A stretch of 64,000 bases of DNA from UBA4417 sp031550085 (GCA_031550085.1 JAVBOY010000009.1:62001-126000); one strand, 5' to 3'. Positions 8,501 to 17,007 are shown, numbered from the stretch's first letter. Notes: generated from the letters alone by a model not told the origin. A program made the numbers and translations.

Positions 8501-10787
8501 AAACGAAAGTTACGGTGGGCACGCCGCAGTTATCTGAAACGTATTGCCTGATCAAATCCAGATTTGCATCCGGTAGTGTTTCGCTGCATTGAAGCGTGAT
8601 AGCCGGAATTTCACCCAACAAGGTCGGTTTGATGGTATCCTTAATGTGAATCCATTGGTACACATTGATCCAGTTTCCACAGGGATCAGCTACTTTGAAG
8701 GTGCGTTTTACCAATTTGTCACACGGATCGTTACCTACATTTTCGTCGCAAACGAAAGTTACGGTCGGTATGCCACAATTATCCGAAACATAATTCTTGA
8801 TCAAATCCAGGTTAGCTCCCGGTACGGTTTCGCTGCATTGAAGCGTGATAGCCGGAATTTCACCCAACAAGGTAGGTTTGATGGTATCCTTAATGTGGAT
8901 CCATTGGTACACATTGATCCAATTACCACAATGGTCTTCTACCTTGAAGGTCCGTTTAACGGTTTTATCACAAGGATCGTTGCCCACGTTTTCGTCGCAA
9001 ACGAAGGTTACGGTTGGCATACAACAATTATCGGAAACATATTGCTTGATCAACTCCAGGTTAGCTCCCGGAATGGTTTCGCTGCATTGAAGCGTGATAG
9101 CCGGAATTTCACCCAACAAGGTCGGTTTGATTGTATCCTTGATGTGGATGAAATGATAGACATTGATCCAGTTTCCGCAAAGATCTTCGACTTTGTAAGT
9201 GCGTTTGATCACCCTGTCGCACGGATCGTTCCCGACGTTTTCGTCACAAACGAAAGTTACGGTCGGTACGGCACAATTATCGGAAACATATTGCTTGATC
9301 AACTCCAGGTTGGCTCCCGGTACGGTTTCGTTGCATTGCAGATAAATAGCCGGAACTTCGCCCAACAAGGTAGGTTTGATGGTATCCTTAATGTGGAAAT
9401 ATTGATACACATTAATCCAGTTCCCGCAATGGTCTTCAACTTTAAAGGTGCGTTTGGTTACTTTGTCGCAAGGATCGCTACCAACGTTTTCGTCGCAAAC
9501 GAATGAGATTGTGGGCACGCAGCAGTTATCCGATACGTAATCCTTAATCAAATTCAAATTAGCAGTAGGCAGCGTTTCATTGCATTGCAGGTACGTAACC
9601 GGAATTTCACCCAACAAAGTTGGAGCGATTAAGTCTTTGATAAAAATCCGGTGACGGACGAGAATAAAATTACCACACTGGTCAGTAACTTTGTAAATAC
9701 GTGTAATCAGCTTATTGCACAAATCGCCACTGGGCGTTTCGGAGAGAAGCGTTACGGTTGGAGTACAACAGTTGTCCGAAGCATGAACTAAAGCAATGTT
9801 TGCTGTGGGAATCGGATCGTTACACGATAGATTTAAATCAGAAATACTGTCAGCAGTGGGTTTAATCAAATCTTTGATATAAATCCGGTGGCGGACAAAA
9901 ATATAATTACCGCATTGGTCAGCTACCTTGTAGATACGTGTAATTAATTTGCTGCAATTATCTCCGGTCGTCTTTTCCGAAAACAGGGTTTTTGTTACCG
10001 AACCGCAATTATCAGAAGCGTTTACAAGAGAAATGGAAGCAACTGGAATGGGATCATTACAGGATAAGGTTAAATCAGGAATACTGTCAGCAGTGGGTTT
10101 TGTGACATCCTTCACATGGATTTTGTGAGTAACCGAAGCGCAATTTCCGCATTTGTCCGTTACTTTATAGGTACGGGTAATCCATTTGTCGCAGGAGGTG
10201 CCCGTTGAGGTTTCACCCTCGCAAACGATACTTGCTACTCCGCAGTTATCGGAGGCTTGTACGATATTGATATTTGATGCAGGCACTTCCGACAAGCACG
10301 AAACCACCAAATCGGGGATTGGTTGCACGGTAGGAACTTCGTTATCATCAATCCGGACATCAAGTGTTAGGGACTTGTTTTGGTAGGATTGATCTTTATA
10401 GGTGACCTTCAGTGTAAACGTTTTGTCACATTGATTCGATGCGACTACCGAAGCTGTGTTGTTGCTTCCGGTCACCGTTGCATAGCCGCTTCCGGAAGTG
10501 ATACTCCATTGATAGTTGGAACATCCCGAAGGTGCAGAATAGGCATTTGTTGAACCGGGGCAAATCGTAGCAGGCCCTGTAATTTGAGAGCCCGTAGGAA
10601 GCGAAAAAACAGAAGAACCTGACAAAGCCAAGTTTTCTGTTTTGGGACCAATCACCATATTTTGGTGTCGTTCAGTGTTGGCGGTTTCGGAATTGATTGC
10701 CCATGCGACGCCGAAGCTTTGCAATAAGACGATCAACATCAACGCAAACCGCCGAATACAGACGGATCGGGTAGAATTGATTTTCAT
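5511..10787 (-). CDS. Giant secreted HYR-like repeat protein with T9SS type A sorting domain
   Basis: 1758 residues. A signal peptide (cut near A30, GVAWA) is followed by a PKD/Ig-like segment (about 60-150), then 14 tandem repeats of 79, 83 or 80 residues from 152 to 1279, one divergent repeat (about 1280-1375), another PKD/Ig-like domain (about 1376-1460), a C-rich region (about 1461-1670) and a C-terminal sorting domain from about 1674 (AVAYPNPFNDVTNV, ending SIQILRTK). Each repeat has the frame P-[TV]-x(8)-[SQ]C ... DNC ... CD[KR] ... CGN ... DT[IT][AK], i.e. four fixed cysteines, which resembles HYR-like domains; that name is inference. It is expected to be exported by Sec, moved across the outer membrane by type IX secretion and anchored or released, most likely as an adhesin or matrix protein. 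No enzyme domain is visible. Confidence 0.88.
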   Translation of the reverse strand: MKINSTRSVCIRRFALMLIVLLQSFGVAWAINSETANTERHQNMVIGPKTENLALSGSSVFSLPTGSQITGPATICPGSTNAYSAPSGCSNYQWSITSGSGYATVTGSNNTASVVASNQCDKTFTLKVTYKDQSYQNKSLTLDVRIDDNEVPTVQPIPDLVVSCLSEVPASNINIVQASDNCGVASIVCEGETSTGTSCDKWITRTYKVTDKCGNCASVTHKIHVKDVTKPTADSIPDLTLSCNDPIPVASISLVNASDNCGSVTKTLFSEKTTGDNCSKLITRIYKVADQCGNYIFVRHRIYIKDLIKPTADSISDLNLSCNDPIPTANIALVHASDNCCTPTVTLLSETPSGDLCNKLITRIYKVTDQCGNFILVRHRIFIKDLIAPTLLGEIPVTYLQCNETLPTANLNLIKDYVSDNCCVPTISFVCDENVGSDPCDKVTKRTFKVEDHCGNWINVYQYFHIKDTIKPTLLGEVPAIYLQCNETVPGANLELIKQYVSDNCAVPTVTFVCDENVGNDPCDRVIKRTYKVEDLCGNWINVYHFIHIKDTIKPTLLGEIPAITLQCSETIPGANLELIKQYVSDNCCMPTVTFVCDENVGNDPCDKTVKRTFKVEDHCGNWINVYQWIHIKDTIKPTLLGEIPAITLQCSETVPGANLDLIKNYVSDNCGIPTVTFVCDENVGNDPCDKLVKRTFKVADPCGNWINVYQWIHIKDTIKPTLLGEIPAITLQCSETLPDANLDLIRQYVSDNCGVPTVTFVCDENVGYDPCDKLVKRTFKVADLCGNWINVYQWIHIKDTIAPTFEPLADLTISCEEEIPTANPSVVVAHDNCCMPTVTFVCDEVLEHNPCDKLIKRTYKVNDHCGNFVLAYQLIHVVDTTAPTFEPLPDITISCEGNIPSQNCAVVHATDNCCMPTVTFVCDEVLNRNSCDKLIKRTYKVEDHCGNFALVCQFIHVVDTIAPTAEPLADITVPCEEGIPAADTSIVVATDNCSDVTVSFVGDAPSGEGCDRSITRTYKVEDACGNETLVYQAIYINDTVAPEVEPLADITVSCEEGIPAADTSIVVATDNCSNVTVSFVGDVPSGEGCDRSITRTYKVADACGNEAFVNQTIYINDTIAPVAELLADITVSCENEVPAADTALVSASDNCSDVTVSFVGDVPMGEGCNRWIKRTYKVVDACENETLVNQVIYIKDTIAPVAEPLADITISCEEGIPAADTALVIASDNCSNVTVTFGEDVPQGEGCDRSILRSYLVEDACENQAWVYQTIHIVDTTAPTLTNLPPAVIEIGCDKLPTLTPPVATDLCDNQVSLNIWRSDNQLLGAPFTLPSTLVFYQAADQCGNLSEIFHVEVILRDPVTCEIEAPATAPMAGTTGNTLTVTFSGAVSSINWTLDATALANGYSITDGANTPTVTYTAGTGPATFTVTSEDAFGCTTTCSVPVESTNMGLYCTLTQGFYGNANGTYCDETPGMTLVSNLISQGPIVIGAAGNTFTINQGDAACIVAKLPGGGTPAVLSGAVNCDNTPSGMVNGQGRLNNILLAQTITLRLNMRLTPSLPGFQFPNGVFYTWESTGCDPNTSTPSGSAQQHTIPASVLALLPANPTVQDISNLADKALGNQLNNVNLGDINTVVSMINEVFDECKWASGSQGFGIITSVKPNLADNKKFGITAVAYPNPFNDVTNVNITSSQNVTSAVVEVYTLSGTKVASVYQGNLIAGQTYSFKLDMLTNSSVSSYVVVTRTEKGMKSIQILRTK
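6951..10334 (-). repeat. 14 tandem repeats (237-249 bp) inside the giant secreted protein gene
   Basis: Repeats 1-3 are 79 codons, 4-8 are 83 codons (8379-9623), 9-10 are 80 codons and 11-14 are 79 codons (6951-7898). Within the 4-8 block and within the 11-14 block long stretches are nearly identical in DNA, for example the segment encoding FVCDENVGNDPCDK and the one encoding PSGEGCDRSITRTYKV, whereas between blocks only the Cys frame is kept. This indicates separate, recent internal expansions. Confidence 0.93.
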
Positions 10788-11407
10788 ATAGATATTTAGG
10801 TTTTAAATTAAACGTCCCGAATCAACAGGCAATAAAAACTTTTGTTTTCATTTCTTAACATCCGGTTTGTTTATGTTTAATTGCAAATTCCTTAACAAGA
10901 AATTAACAAGCTAAAATCAAAAAATCATACCTACACATATAATATAATGAAAGGCCTAAGGCATTACATATTTGTTTGAATATTAATAATTTGTAAATGT
11001 GCTCGAAAAACGGAAGAGAAAAATTTCCTTTTTTCTGAAAAATCTAGCTGTTGTAAGGCTTTGCTTGGGACGACCCTCTAATGAAAACAAGGTGTTAAAA
11101 AAATATAAAAATGCAAATTACTTTTCCGGGGTATCAGAATTTTTATACCAAACATTTAAGGTCGCATTCGCTGTCTTCCAAGGCTCGGGTGTTATGGAAT
11201 ACGAATGAAACAGATAATGATACGAGTCGTTCCGTCTTTTTTCCGGAGCTACTGGCTACTAAAGAAAAATAAAAGAATGGAAAAATAAGGCAGGAAGAAT
11301 CCTGGCGATCCAACATCCGGATTAAATCCGTAATGCATATATCTGGGACTCCATTTTTTGTGTAATATGGCAGTTAAGCGCGTATTTTACACAAAACAAA
11401 TCTCTAT
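10788..11407. other. Intergenic region, no gene recognised
   Basis: About 620 bp between the giant repeat gene and the LolC/E permease, both on the minus strand. AT-rich, with no convincing coding frame; the 69-codon plus-strand frame at 10999-11208 starts at a GTG and shows no recognisable domain. It should contain the promoter of the giant gene, but I see no exact TAnnTTTG in the 100 bp before its ATG. An imperfect inverted repeat TGTGTAA/TTTACACA lies at about 11359-11395. Confidence 0.55.
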
Positions 11408-12631
11408 TTATTTTTTACGCAGGATTCCTACCAACCGGGTGGGAAGCCAGGCTGCGACACTGCCGATGGCAAACACCGTAACAAAAATCAAAATAAAATC
11501 GAGTAGTTCCATTTTTACCGGATAGTACTTCATAACAAACGTACCGTTCCCCTGGAGCGGGATCAACCCGAAAGTTTGCTGGAGCCAGCAAATCAAAAAA
11601 CCTAAGATTAAACCGAACATGGCTCCCGAAAGCGAAACCAGAAGCCCTTCGATTAAAAACACCTTGCGGATCAATGTATCGCCCGCTCCCAGGCTGTTTA
11701 AAATGCCGATATCTTTCCGCTTGTCCAAGATCAATACATACAGCGACCCGATCATATTGAATGTGGCCACAATCAAAATAAAAATGAGAATCAAAAAGAT
11801 GGTCAGCTTTTCCGCTTTCATGGTTTTGTAGAGTATTTCATTTTGCTGGAAGCGGTTTTTTACCTCAAAGTCCGGCCCGCACAATTGTTCGACTTCTTTT
11901 TGCACGCTGCCGGGATTGGCATTTTGCGAAAGCCAGATTTCAATGGCCGTTACCTGCGTACTGTCCATTTCGAGCAGTTCGCGCATAAAGCGCACAGGCA
12001 CCAGCATGTATTTGCTGTCGATTTCAGCCTGGATGGAAAACACGCCCGCAGGCCGGATGGGCAGGCTGATAAAAGAATCGTCGGGCAGCCCCACACCCAA
12101 AGTTCCCAAACGTTTGGGCAGGTAAACCAAAACCGCTTTTTCGAAATCCAGCAAATTCAACCCCAAGTTATAGGCCACACCGGCGCCCAGCACGGCATAA
12201 TCGTAAATGCTGTCCTGCAACAATAGGTCGCCGTCGATAATAGCCGAATCAATGGGCGAATGATACTGGTAATTTTCGCTGAAGCCCTTTACCTGAGCTA
12301 AAAATTGCCGGTCGTTGTAGCGGAGCAACGCATTTTCCTCCACAATTTCAACATATTTTACCACACCTTCCAACTGCTTTATCTTTTCGGACGGCAAGCC
12401 GGTGGCGTCGAATACTTTTCCCTCTTTGGGCGTGATCTTCAAGCTTGCATCAAAATTGCTGAACAGCGAGATCACCACCTGTTCAAAGCCGTTGAATACG
12501 CTTAGTGTGACGACCAGAGCCATCGTGCCCACCATCACGCCGATCACCGAAATCAGGGAGATGATGTTGATAATGTTGTGGCTCTTTTTCGCTACAATGT
12601 ATCGTTTGGCTATGAAAAACGGGAAGTTCAC
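11408..12631 (-). CDS. FtsX-like ABC transporter permease, LolC/LolE type
   Basis: 407 residues with the layout of lipoprotein-releasing permeases: one N-terminal membrane helix (about 22-48, IINIISLISVIGVMVGTMAL), a periplasmic domain of about 220 residues, then three helices (about 275-300, 322-350, 372-398) forming the FtsX domain. The N-terminal FFIAKRYIVAKKSHNIINIIS stretch is typical of LolC/E. The family extracts lipoproteins from the inner membrane for delivery to LolA; Bacteroidota also use related MacB-like permeases for other substrates. The ATPase LolD is not adjacent. The gene is flanked on both sides by long non-coding spacers, so it appears to be its own unit. The product is sure at the level of superfamily, less so as Lol. 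Confidence 0.82.
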   Translation of the reverse strand: MNFPFFIAKRYIVAKKSHNIINIISLISVIGVMVGTMALVVTLSVFNGFEQVVISLFSNFDASLKITPKEGKVFDATGLPSEKIKQLEGVVKYVEIVEENALLRYNDRQFLAQVKGFSENYQYHSPIDSAIIDGDLLLQDSIYDYAVLGAGVAYNLGLNLLDFEKAVLVYLPKRLGTLGVGLPDDSFISLPIRPAGVFSIQAEIDSKYMLVPVRFMRELLEMDSTQVTAIEIWLSQNANPGSVQKEVEQLCGPDFEVKNRFQQNEILYKTMKAEKLTIFLILIFILIVATFNMIGSLYVLILDKRKDIGILNSLGAGDTLIRKVFLIEGLLVSLSGAMFGLILGFLICWLQQTFGLIPLQGNGTFVMKYYPVKMELLDFILIFVTVFAIGSVAAWLPTRLVGILRKK

Positions 12632-12639
12632 GTTATATA

Positions 12640-13261
12640 ATTGAAAATTGAGAGTTGAAAATTGAAAATGAGTTTTTAACGCTGAAGCTTATTTGATTAC
12701 GAATTACAAGTGATGGTAAACGAGTTTTCAGTGCGAAAATGAGAATACAGAAGGCATTTCAATTGAAAATGGAGAATTGAAAATTGAAAGTGGTGTTGAA
12801 TTACGAATTAAAAGTTATGAATCACGAATGAGTTTTTTAGTTAACAAGTTTACCTTTCACCCTTAACCCATTTCACTCTTCACGGTTCACACTAAACCCT
12901 GCACCATTCACCTTGTACCGTTTACCTTGAACCTGTTCACGCTTCACAAATAAACAGCTCAACAACTCAACGATTCAACAGGCAACTCACCCTTCACCTT
13001 TTCTGCTATGCGATTAAAATAGTATATTATTAGATTAAATTATCTTATTCGATTAAAACAAGGCCTGCCAATCATTTCCATGTTCACCCTTCACGGTTCA
13101 CTTTTCACAAATAAACAATTAAACAGTTCAACGATTCAACAGCTCCCTTTCCCCCGCTTCCCCCCATTTCCCCTTTTTACCCTGAACCTTTTACCTTTTA
13201 CCTTGCACCATTCACTCTGTACCGTTTATCCTGCACCATTTCACCCTTCACTGTTCACTTT
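12640..13261. repeat. Low-complexity intergenic tract of short degenerate words
   Basis: About 620 bp between the permease and cvpA built from recurring words: TTGAAAATTGA-type words at 12640-12800, then many copies of TTCACCCTTCAC, TTTACCTT and GGTTCAC. A longer unit, CACAAATAAACA followed by TCAACGATTCAACAG, occurs twice (about 12946-12992 and 13106-13142). Plus-strand composition is strikingly rich in C/T and A with almost no G. No credible gene or terminator is visible. Confidence 0.75.
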
Positions 13262-13771
13262 TCACAAAATCGTATCTTTCACTGTTTCGTAGTATTCCTT
13301 TAATTTGGGGTAAATGCTTGGAGCTACCTTGGCTACCGGCTTGAACAAAACGGATTTTTCGCGCGTGTTCGGGTTAATCAAATACGAATTCGGATCTATT
13401 TTAAAAATAAACAATACCAGCATACTTAAAATCAACAATCCCTGCACCAACCCCAAAATCAAACCCGCCAAGCGATTGGGAATTCCCAATCCCGCTGTTT
13501 TCAAGACTTTGGTCAGGAAATACCCCAACAGATACACCAAAACCAAGGTAAGAACAAAGGTGACAATGTAAGCCAACAATTTGACATTGTCCGGTTTAAA
13601 TTGAAATTGTCCCTGCAAATAGCCGGCGGTAAATTCACTGAAATGGATGGCGGCGTATAAGCCTACCAACAAACCCACCAACACGGCAATCATGATGACA
13701 AAGCCGTTGCGGAAGCCCTTGTAGGCGAAAAACGCCAAGATGATAAAAAAAAGAATATCAATCCAATTCAT
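13262..13771 (-). CDS. cvpA: CvpA family membrane protein
   Basis: 169 residues with four hydrophobic segments (about 3-20, 25-45, 64-88, 99-125) and the start MNWIDILFFIILAFFAYKGF, characteristic of the CvpA (colicin V production) family. These are small inner-membrane proteins of uncertain mechanism linked to envelope homeostasis and toxin sensitivity. The gene begins 81 bp after uvrD on the same strand and may be its second cistron. The stop overlaps the edge of the low-complexity tract. A family call is secure from the membrane layout and N-terminus; a specific function is not. Confidence 0.85.
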   Translation of the reverse strand: MNWIDILFFIILAFFAYKGFRNGFVIMIAVLVGLLVGLYAAIHFSEFTAGYLQGQFQFKPDNVKLLAYIVTFVLTLVLVYLLGYFLTKVLKTAGLGIPNRLAGLILGLVQGLLILSMLVLFIFKIDPNSYLINPNTREKSVLFKPVAKVAPSIYPKLKEYYETVKDTIL

Positions 13772-13852
13772 ACCGGTCCTTTACAATCCTGCCGATTTTC
13801 CACGTAAATTAATATGGATGGTCAGGCTTTTTTGTGCTGCAAACTACTTATT

Positions 13853-16207
13853 TTAGGATTCCACAATTTTCAATTTCGCAAAACGCAGCAACAAGTTTTT
13901 CACTTCCTTGCCGAACAAAACAGAAGCTTTCATATTGGCTCCGCTTCCTTCCACGCTTTGCACCTTGCCCGTCCCGAATTTTTCGTGCGCCACGGTCATT
14001 CCCACCTGGATGTTTTCAAAATCAAACCCATTTCCTTGCGAGCCCGGCGAGCCGGAACTTTCTTTGGAATAAGAACCCACTTTCTTGAAATTTCCACCCA
14101 ATTGTCCTGCGTTGACAGGCGTCGACGGAGATTTGGGCCTTTGTTCCTGCGGTTGCGAGCGGCGGGTAAATTCTTTCCGGGGAATAAAATCATCATCTAC
14201 CGTATTGCGCCATTTGGGACGTTCGAGTGGTTTCTCGATGTACTGGTCGTCGATTTCGTCGATAAACCGGCTGGGCTCGCAAACCGTAGCCTGTCCCCAT
14301 TTGTAGCGTGTATCGGCATAGCTGAGCGTCACTTTGCGTTCGGCGCGCGTAAGGGCCACATAAAACAGGCGGCGTTCCTCTTCCAGATCGGCGCGGGTTC
14401 CGGTGCTCATAAACGAAGGGAACAAATTTTCTTCCATGCCCGTAATAAAAACATACGGAAACTCAAGCCCTTTGGCTTGGTGCACCGTCATCAACGATAC
14501 CCGGTTGGTGTCGTTTTCGTCGTCCTTATCCTGATCGGTCAACAAGGATACTTCTTGTAAAAACTCATCCAAATAGCGGATAGCTGAGATTTCGCCCATA
14601 TTTTCGGGATTGGCGGGTTCGCGTTCGCAAAAATCCTGTACCGCATTGAGCAATTCCTCGATATTTTCCAGGCGTACCTGACTCTCCATTGTCCCGTCCT
14701 CTTTCAGGAACTTGATGATGCCCGAGGTCTTCACAATGTATTCGGCCAGGTCAAAAGCCGACCGTTTGTGCAATTCGGCGGCAAACGCATCAATCATCAA
14801 CGTAAAATTGGCGATGGATTGTGCTGCTTTGCCGGTAATTCCCAGATTGAACGCCGTAAAATTCTGCATCACCTGCCACATCGACAGGCTGTGTTGCGAG
14901 GCAGCCACCGTAATCTTTTGCATCGTCGTGTCGCCGATGCCGCGCGGCGGATAATTGATGGCGCGGCGCATGGCTTCTTCGTCGGTGGGGTTTACCGCCA
15001 GGCGGAAATAGGCCAGCATATCTTTGATTTCCTTGCGGGCATAAAACGAAATACCGCCGTAAATCCGGAACGGAATGTTCAGGCGGCGCAACGACTCTTC
15101 CAAGGTACGCGATTGCGCATTGGTCCGGTACAAAATAGCAAAAGCGCTGTTGGGCTGCTGCTCGTTCATTTTCAGTTCAAAAATGGCGTTGGCCACCTCC
15201 GAAGCTTCTTCGTTATCCGAAGCCGTTTTCACCACTTTGATCGGGGCGCCCACTTCTTTTTCACTGAAAACGGTTTTCTGGATTTGGTCTTTATTATAAG
15301 AAATCACGCTGTTGGCCGCATTCACGATGTTTTGCGTGGAACGGTAGTTTTGCTCCAGCTTGAAGAGCTTGTAATCCGGATAATCGTTTTTGAAATTCAA
15401 AATATTCTGGATGTTTGCCCCTCGGAAAGCGTAAATGCTTTGCGCATCGTCGCCCACAACACAAATGTTTTCGAAGCGGCGCGCCAACTGCTTTACAATC
15501 AGGTATTGCGCATAGTTGGTGTCCTGATACTCATCCACCAGAATGTAGCGGAACTTGTCCTGGTATTTGAGCAAAATTTCCGGAAAGTTGCGCAACAACA
15601 AATTCATGTTGAACAACAAATCGTCGAAGTCCATGGCGTTGGAGCGGAACAATTTGTTTTGGTACATGCTGTAAATCTGACCTGTTTGCGGGCGGTTTGC
15701 AGCGCGGTCCTGCTCGAGCAGGTCCTGCGAATTGTTGTAGTCGCTATGCGAAATCAAATTCGATTTGGCAGCCGAAATACGCCCCAGCAAATTGTTGGCG
15801 GCATAAGTTTTCGGATCCAGGTCCAGTTCTTTTACAATGTTCCGCAACACACTTTTGCAATCGTCGGTATCGTAGATGGTAAAACTGGATGTGTAGCCTA
15901 GCAAATGCCCGTCGAAACGTAAAATACGGGCGAAAATACTGTGGAAAGTCCCCATCCAGACATTGCGGGCGTCATTGCCTACCAGATGGATGATGCGGTC
16001 TTTCATTTCGCGGGCTGCCTTGTTGGTAAAAGTCAGGCAAAGGATGTGGAACGCGTCGGTTCCTTTTTCGATGAGGCGGGCGACGCGATAGGTCAGCACG
16101 CGGGTTTTGCCCGATCCGGCGCCTGCAATCACCATAACGGCTCCTTTCATATGGTCGGCGGCCTGGGCTTGAACTTCGTTCAGTTCGGATAATAAATCTC
16201 GACTCAC
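13853..16207 (-). CDS. UvrD/PcrA-type superfamily 1A DNA helicase
   Basis: 784 residues, full length for PcrA/UvrD. Walker A AGAGSGKTR is at about residues 28-36, motif II VDEYQDTN in the first third, motif III VVGDDAQSIYAFRGA, motif IV QNYRS, and motifs V/VI VSLMTVHQAKGLEFPYVF and RRLFYVALTRAE in the second half. The C-terminal region carries the PcrA/UvrD-type tail ending in FGTGKVQSVEGSG, a Tudor-like segment that in PcrA contacts RNA polymerase. It unwinds DNA 3'-5' in nucleotide-excision and mismatch repair. A TAnnTTTG promoter lies 34 bp upstream of the ATG. uvrD and pcrA are not distinguished in this phylum, so no symbol is given. Confidence 0.94.
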   Translation of the reverse strand: MSRDLLSELNEVQAQAADHMKGAVMVIAGAGSGKTRVLTYRVARLIEKGTDAFHILCLTFTNKAAREMKDRIIHLVGNDARNVWMGTFHSIFARILRFDGHLLGYTSSFTIYDTDDCKSVLRNIVKELDLDPKTYAANNLLGRISAAKSNLISHSDYNNSQDLLEQDRAANRPQTGQIYSMYQNKLFRSNAMDFDDLLFNMNLLLRNFPEILLKYQDKFRYILVDEYQDTNYAQYLIVKQLARRFENICVVGDDAQSIYAFRGANIQNILNFKNDYPDYKLFKLEQNYRSTQNIVNAANSVISYNKDQIQKTVFSEKEVGAPIKVVKTASDNEEASEVANAIFELKMNEQQPNSAFAILYRTNAQSRTLEESLRRLNIPFRIYGGISFYARKEIKDMLAYFRLAVNPTDEEAMRRAINYPPRGIGDTTMQKITVAASQHSLSMWQVMQNFTAFNLGITGKAAQSIANFTLMIDAFAAELHKRSAFDLAEYIVKTSGIIKFLKEDGTMESQVRLENIEELLNAVQDFCEREPANPENMGEISAIRYLDEFLQEVSLLTDQDKDDENDTNRVSLMTVHQAKGLEFPYVFITGMEENLFPSFMSTGTRADLEEERRLFYVALTRAERKVTLSYADTRYKWGQATVCEPSRFIDEIDDQYIEKPLERPKWRNTVDDDFIPRKEFTRRSQPQEQRPKSPSTPVNAGQLGGNFKKVGSYSKESSGSPGSQGNGFDFENIQVGMTVAHEKFGTGKVQSVEGSGANMKASVLFGKEVKNLLLRFAKLKIVES

Positions 16208-16240
16208 GGGGTAACGACTATTCTTTTAAATGATAAAAAG

Positions 16241-16248
16241 CAAAATTA
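16241..16248 (-). promoter_or_regulatory. Promoter -7 element TAATTTTG of the UvrD-type helicase gene
   Basis: Minus-strand TAATTTTG, an exact TAnnTTTG match, 33 bp before the helicase ATG at 16207. It lies inside an 85-codon minus-strand frame (16218-16475), which argues that this frame is not a gene. Confidence 0.7.
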
Positions 16249-16461
16249 CGCTTTTTACGGGAACCCGATTTTGGGAAATGACAAAAAATGGTAGCCTGGG
16301 TTTTGCCATTTTTAACCCGGACAAATCCTGTCTTTTTATTGGTTTTTGTTTCAAAAAGGAAAATTTTGCCCGTTCCCGGCTGGAAATAGTACTTGTGTAA
16401 GCTTGAAGAACCTGTTTTTACAAAGAAAGAAAAAGGCATACAGATATTGTAATACCGGCAC

Positions 16462-16593
16462 ACGTGGGGCGGCAAGATTTCACACGTGAGAAAATAAAAT
16501 TATATACGTGAGAAAATTTAAGCGCATACGTGAGAAAATAAAATTATACACGTGAGAAATTTTAAGCACATACGTGAGAAAATACAATGGATA
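16462..16593. repeat. Direct-repeat array with exact 22-bp period (ACGTGAG units)
   Basis: ACGTGAGAAA begins at 16484, 16506, 16528, 16550 and 16572, every 22 bp without a single indel, and a degenerate copy with ACGTG begins at 16462, also in phase. The spacer halves alternate: units 1 and 3 continue ATAAAATTATA, units 2 and 4 continue ATTTAAGCGCAT or TTTTAAGCACAT, so the higher-order period is 44 bp. The array lies in the gene-free block between the helicase promoter and the first GIN-domain gene. Iteron arrays and multi-site operators have this look. Confidence 0.9.
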
Positions 16594-16710
16594 TACCTAC
16601 TCGAAAATGAATGCGAGATTTCGCAGCTACGCCGCTGCGGATCGCATAGCGATGGAGCCAAAAAAAACACGTAACAGCGTAATCTTGCTACGGGAAACGG
16701 ATATAATTTA

Positions 16711-17007
16711 AGATTTCGCAGCTACGCCGCCAAAAGCCACGTAGTGGCGAAATCTTTGTAGAAAAAAAATGAAAATTCAAATATAAGAGCCGCATCGCGG
16801 CGAAATCTTCTTGCAGCATGCAGGTGTGATTTAAAATTTTGCGGCTACACCGCTAAAAGCCACGTAGTGGCGAAATCTTTGTAGAAAAAAAAATGAAAAT
16901 TCAAATATAAGAGCCGCATCGCGGCGAAATCTTCTTGCAGCATGCAGGTGTGATTTAAAATTTTGCGGCTACGCCGCTAAAAGCCACGTAGTGGCGAAAT
17001 CTTTGTA
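16711..17007. repeat. Tandem 124-bp repeat with REP-like hairpins
   Basis: The word GCCACGTAGTGGCGAAATCT starts at 16736, 16859 and 16983, a 123-124 bp period. Each copy begins with an imperfect inverted partner (AGATTTCGC..CTACG..GC), so 16711-16755 can fold into a long hairpin around CAAAA. Between the copies lies a second short palindromic element, GCCGCATCGCGGCGAAATC, and a shared segment TTGCAGCATGCAGG. A fragment of the same element is seen at about 16614-16640. This is the organisation of bacterial REP/BIME repeats. Confidence 0.88.

Noticed and set aside
8589..9506. 305-codon open frame on the plus strand inside the giant repeat gene
   Set aside because: It is the antisense of the 83-codon repeat block; the repeated codon pattern keeps the opposite frame open. 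The protein it would encode shows the same repeats reversed, with no start context.
10999..11208. 69-codon plus-strand frame in the spacer after the giant gene
   Set aside because: GTG start, no ribosome-binding context, no domain; composition like the surrounding spacer.
14768..15901. 377-codon frame antisense to the UvrD-type helicase
   Set aside because: The sense strand carries all helicase motifs; the antisense frame has no domain and no promoter.
16218..16475. 85-codon minus-strand frame before the helicase
   Set aside because: It contains the helicase promoter box at 16241-16248 and has no recognised domain.
16462..16593. Idea that the 22-bp array is a CRISPR
   Set aside because: Repeat plus spacer would be only 22 bp with spacers that alternate between two related forms; CRISPR spacers are unique and about 30 bp or longer, and no cas gene is present.
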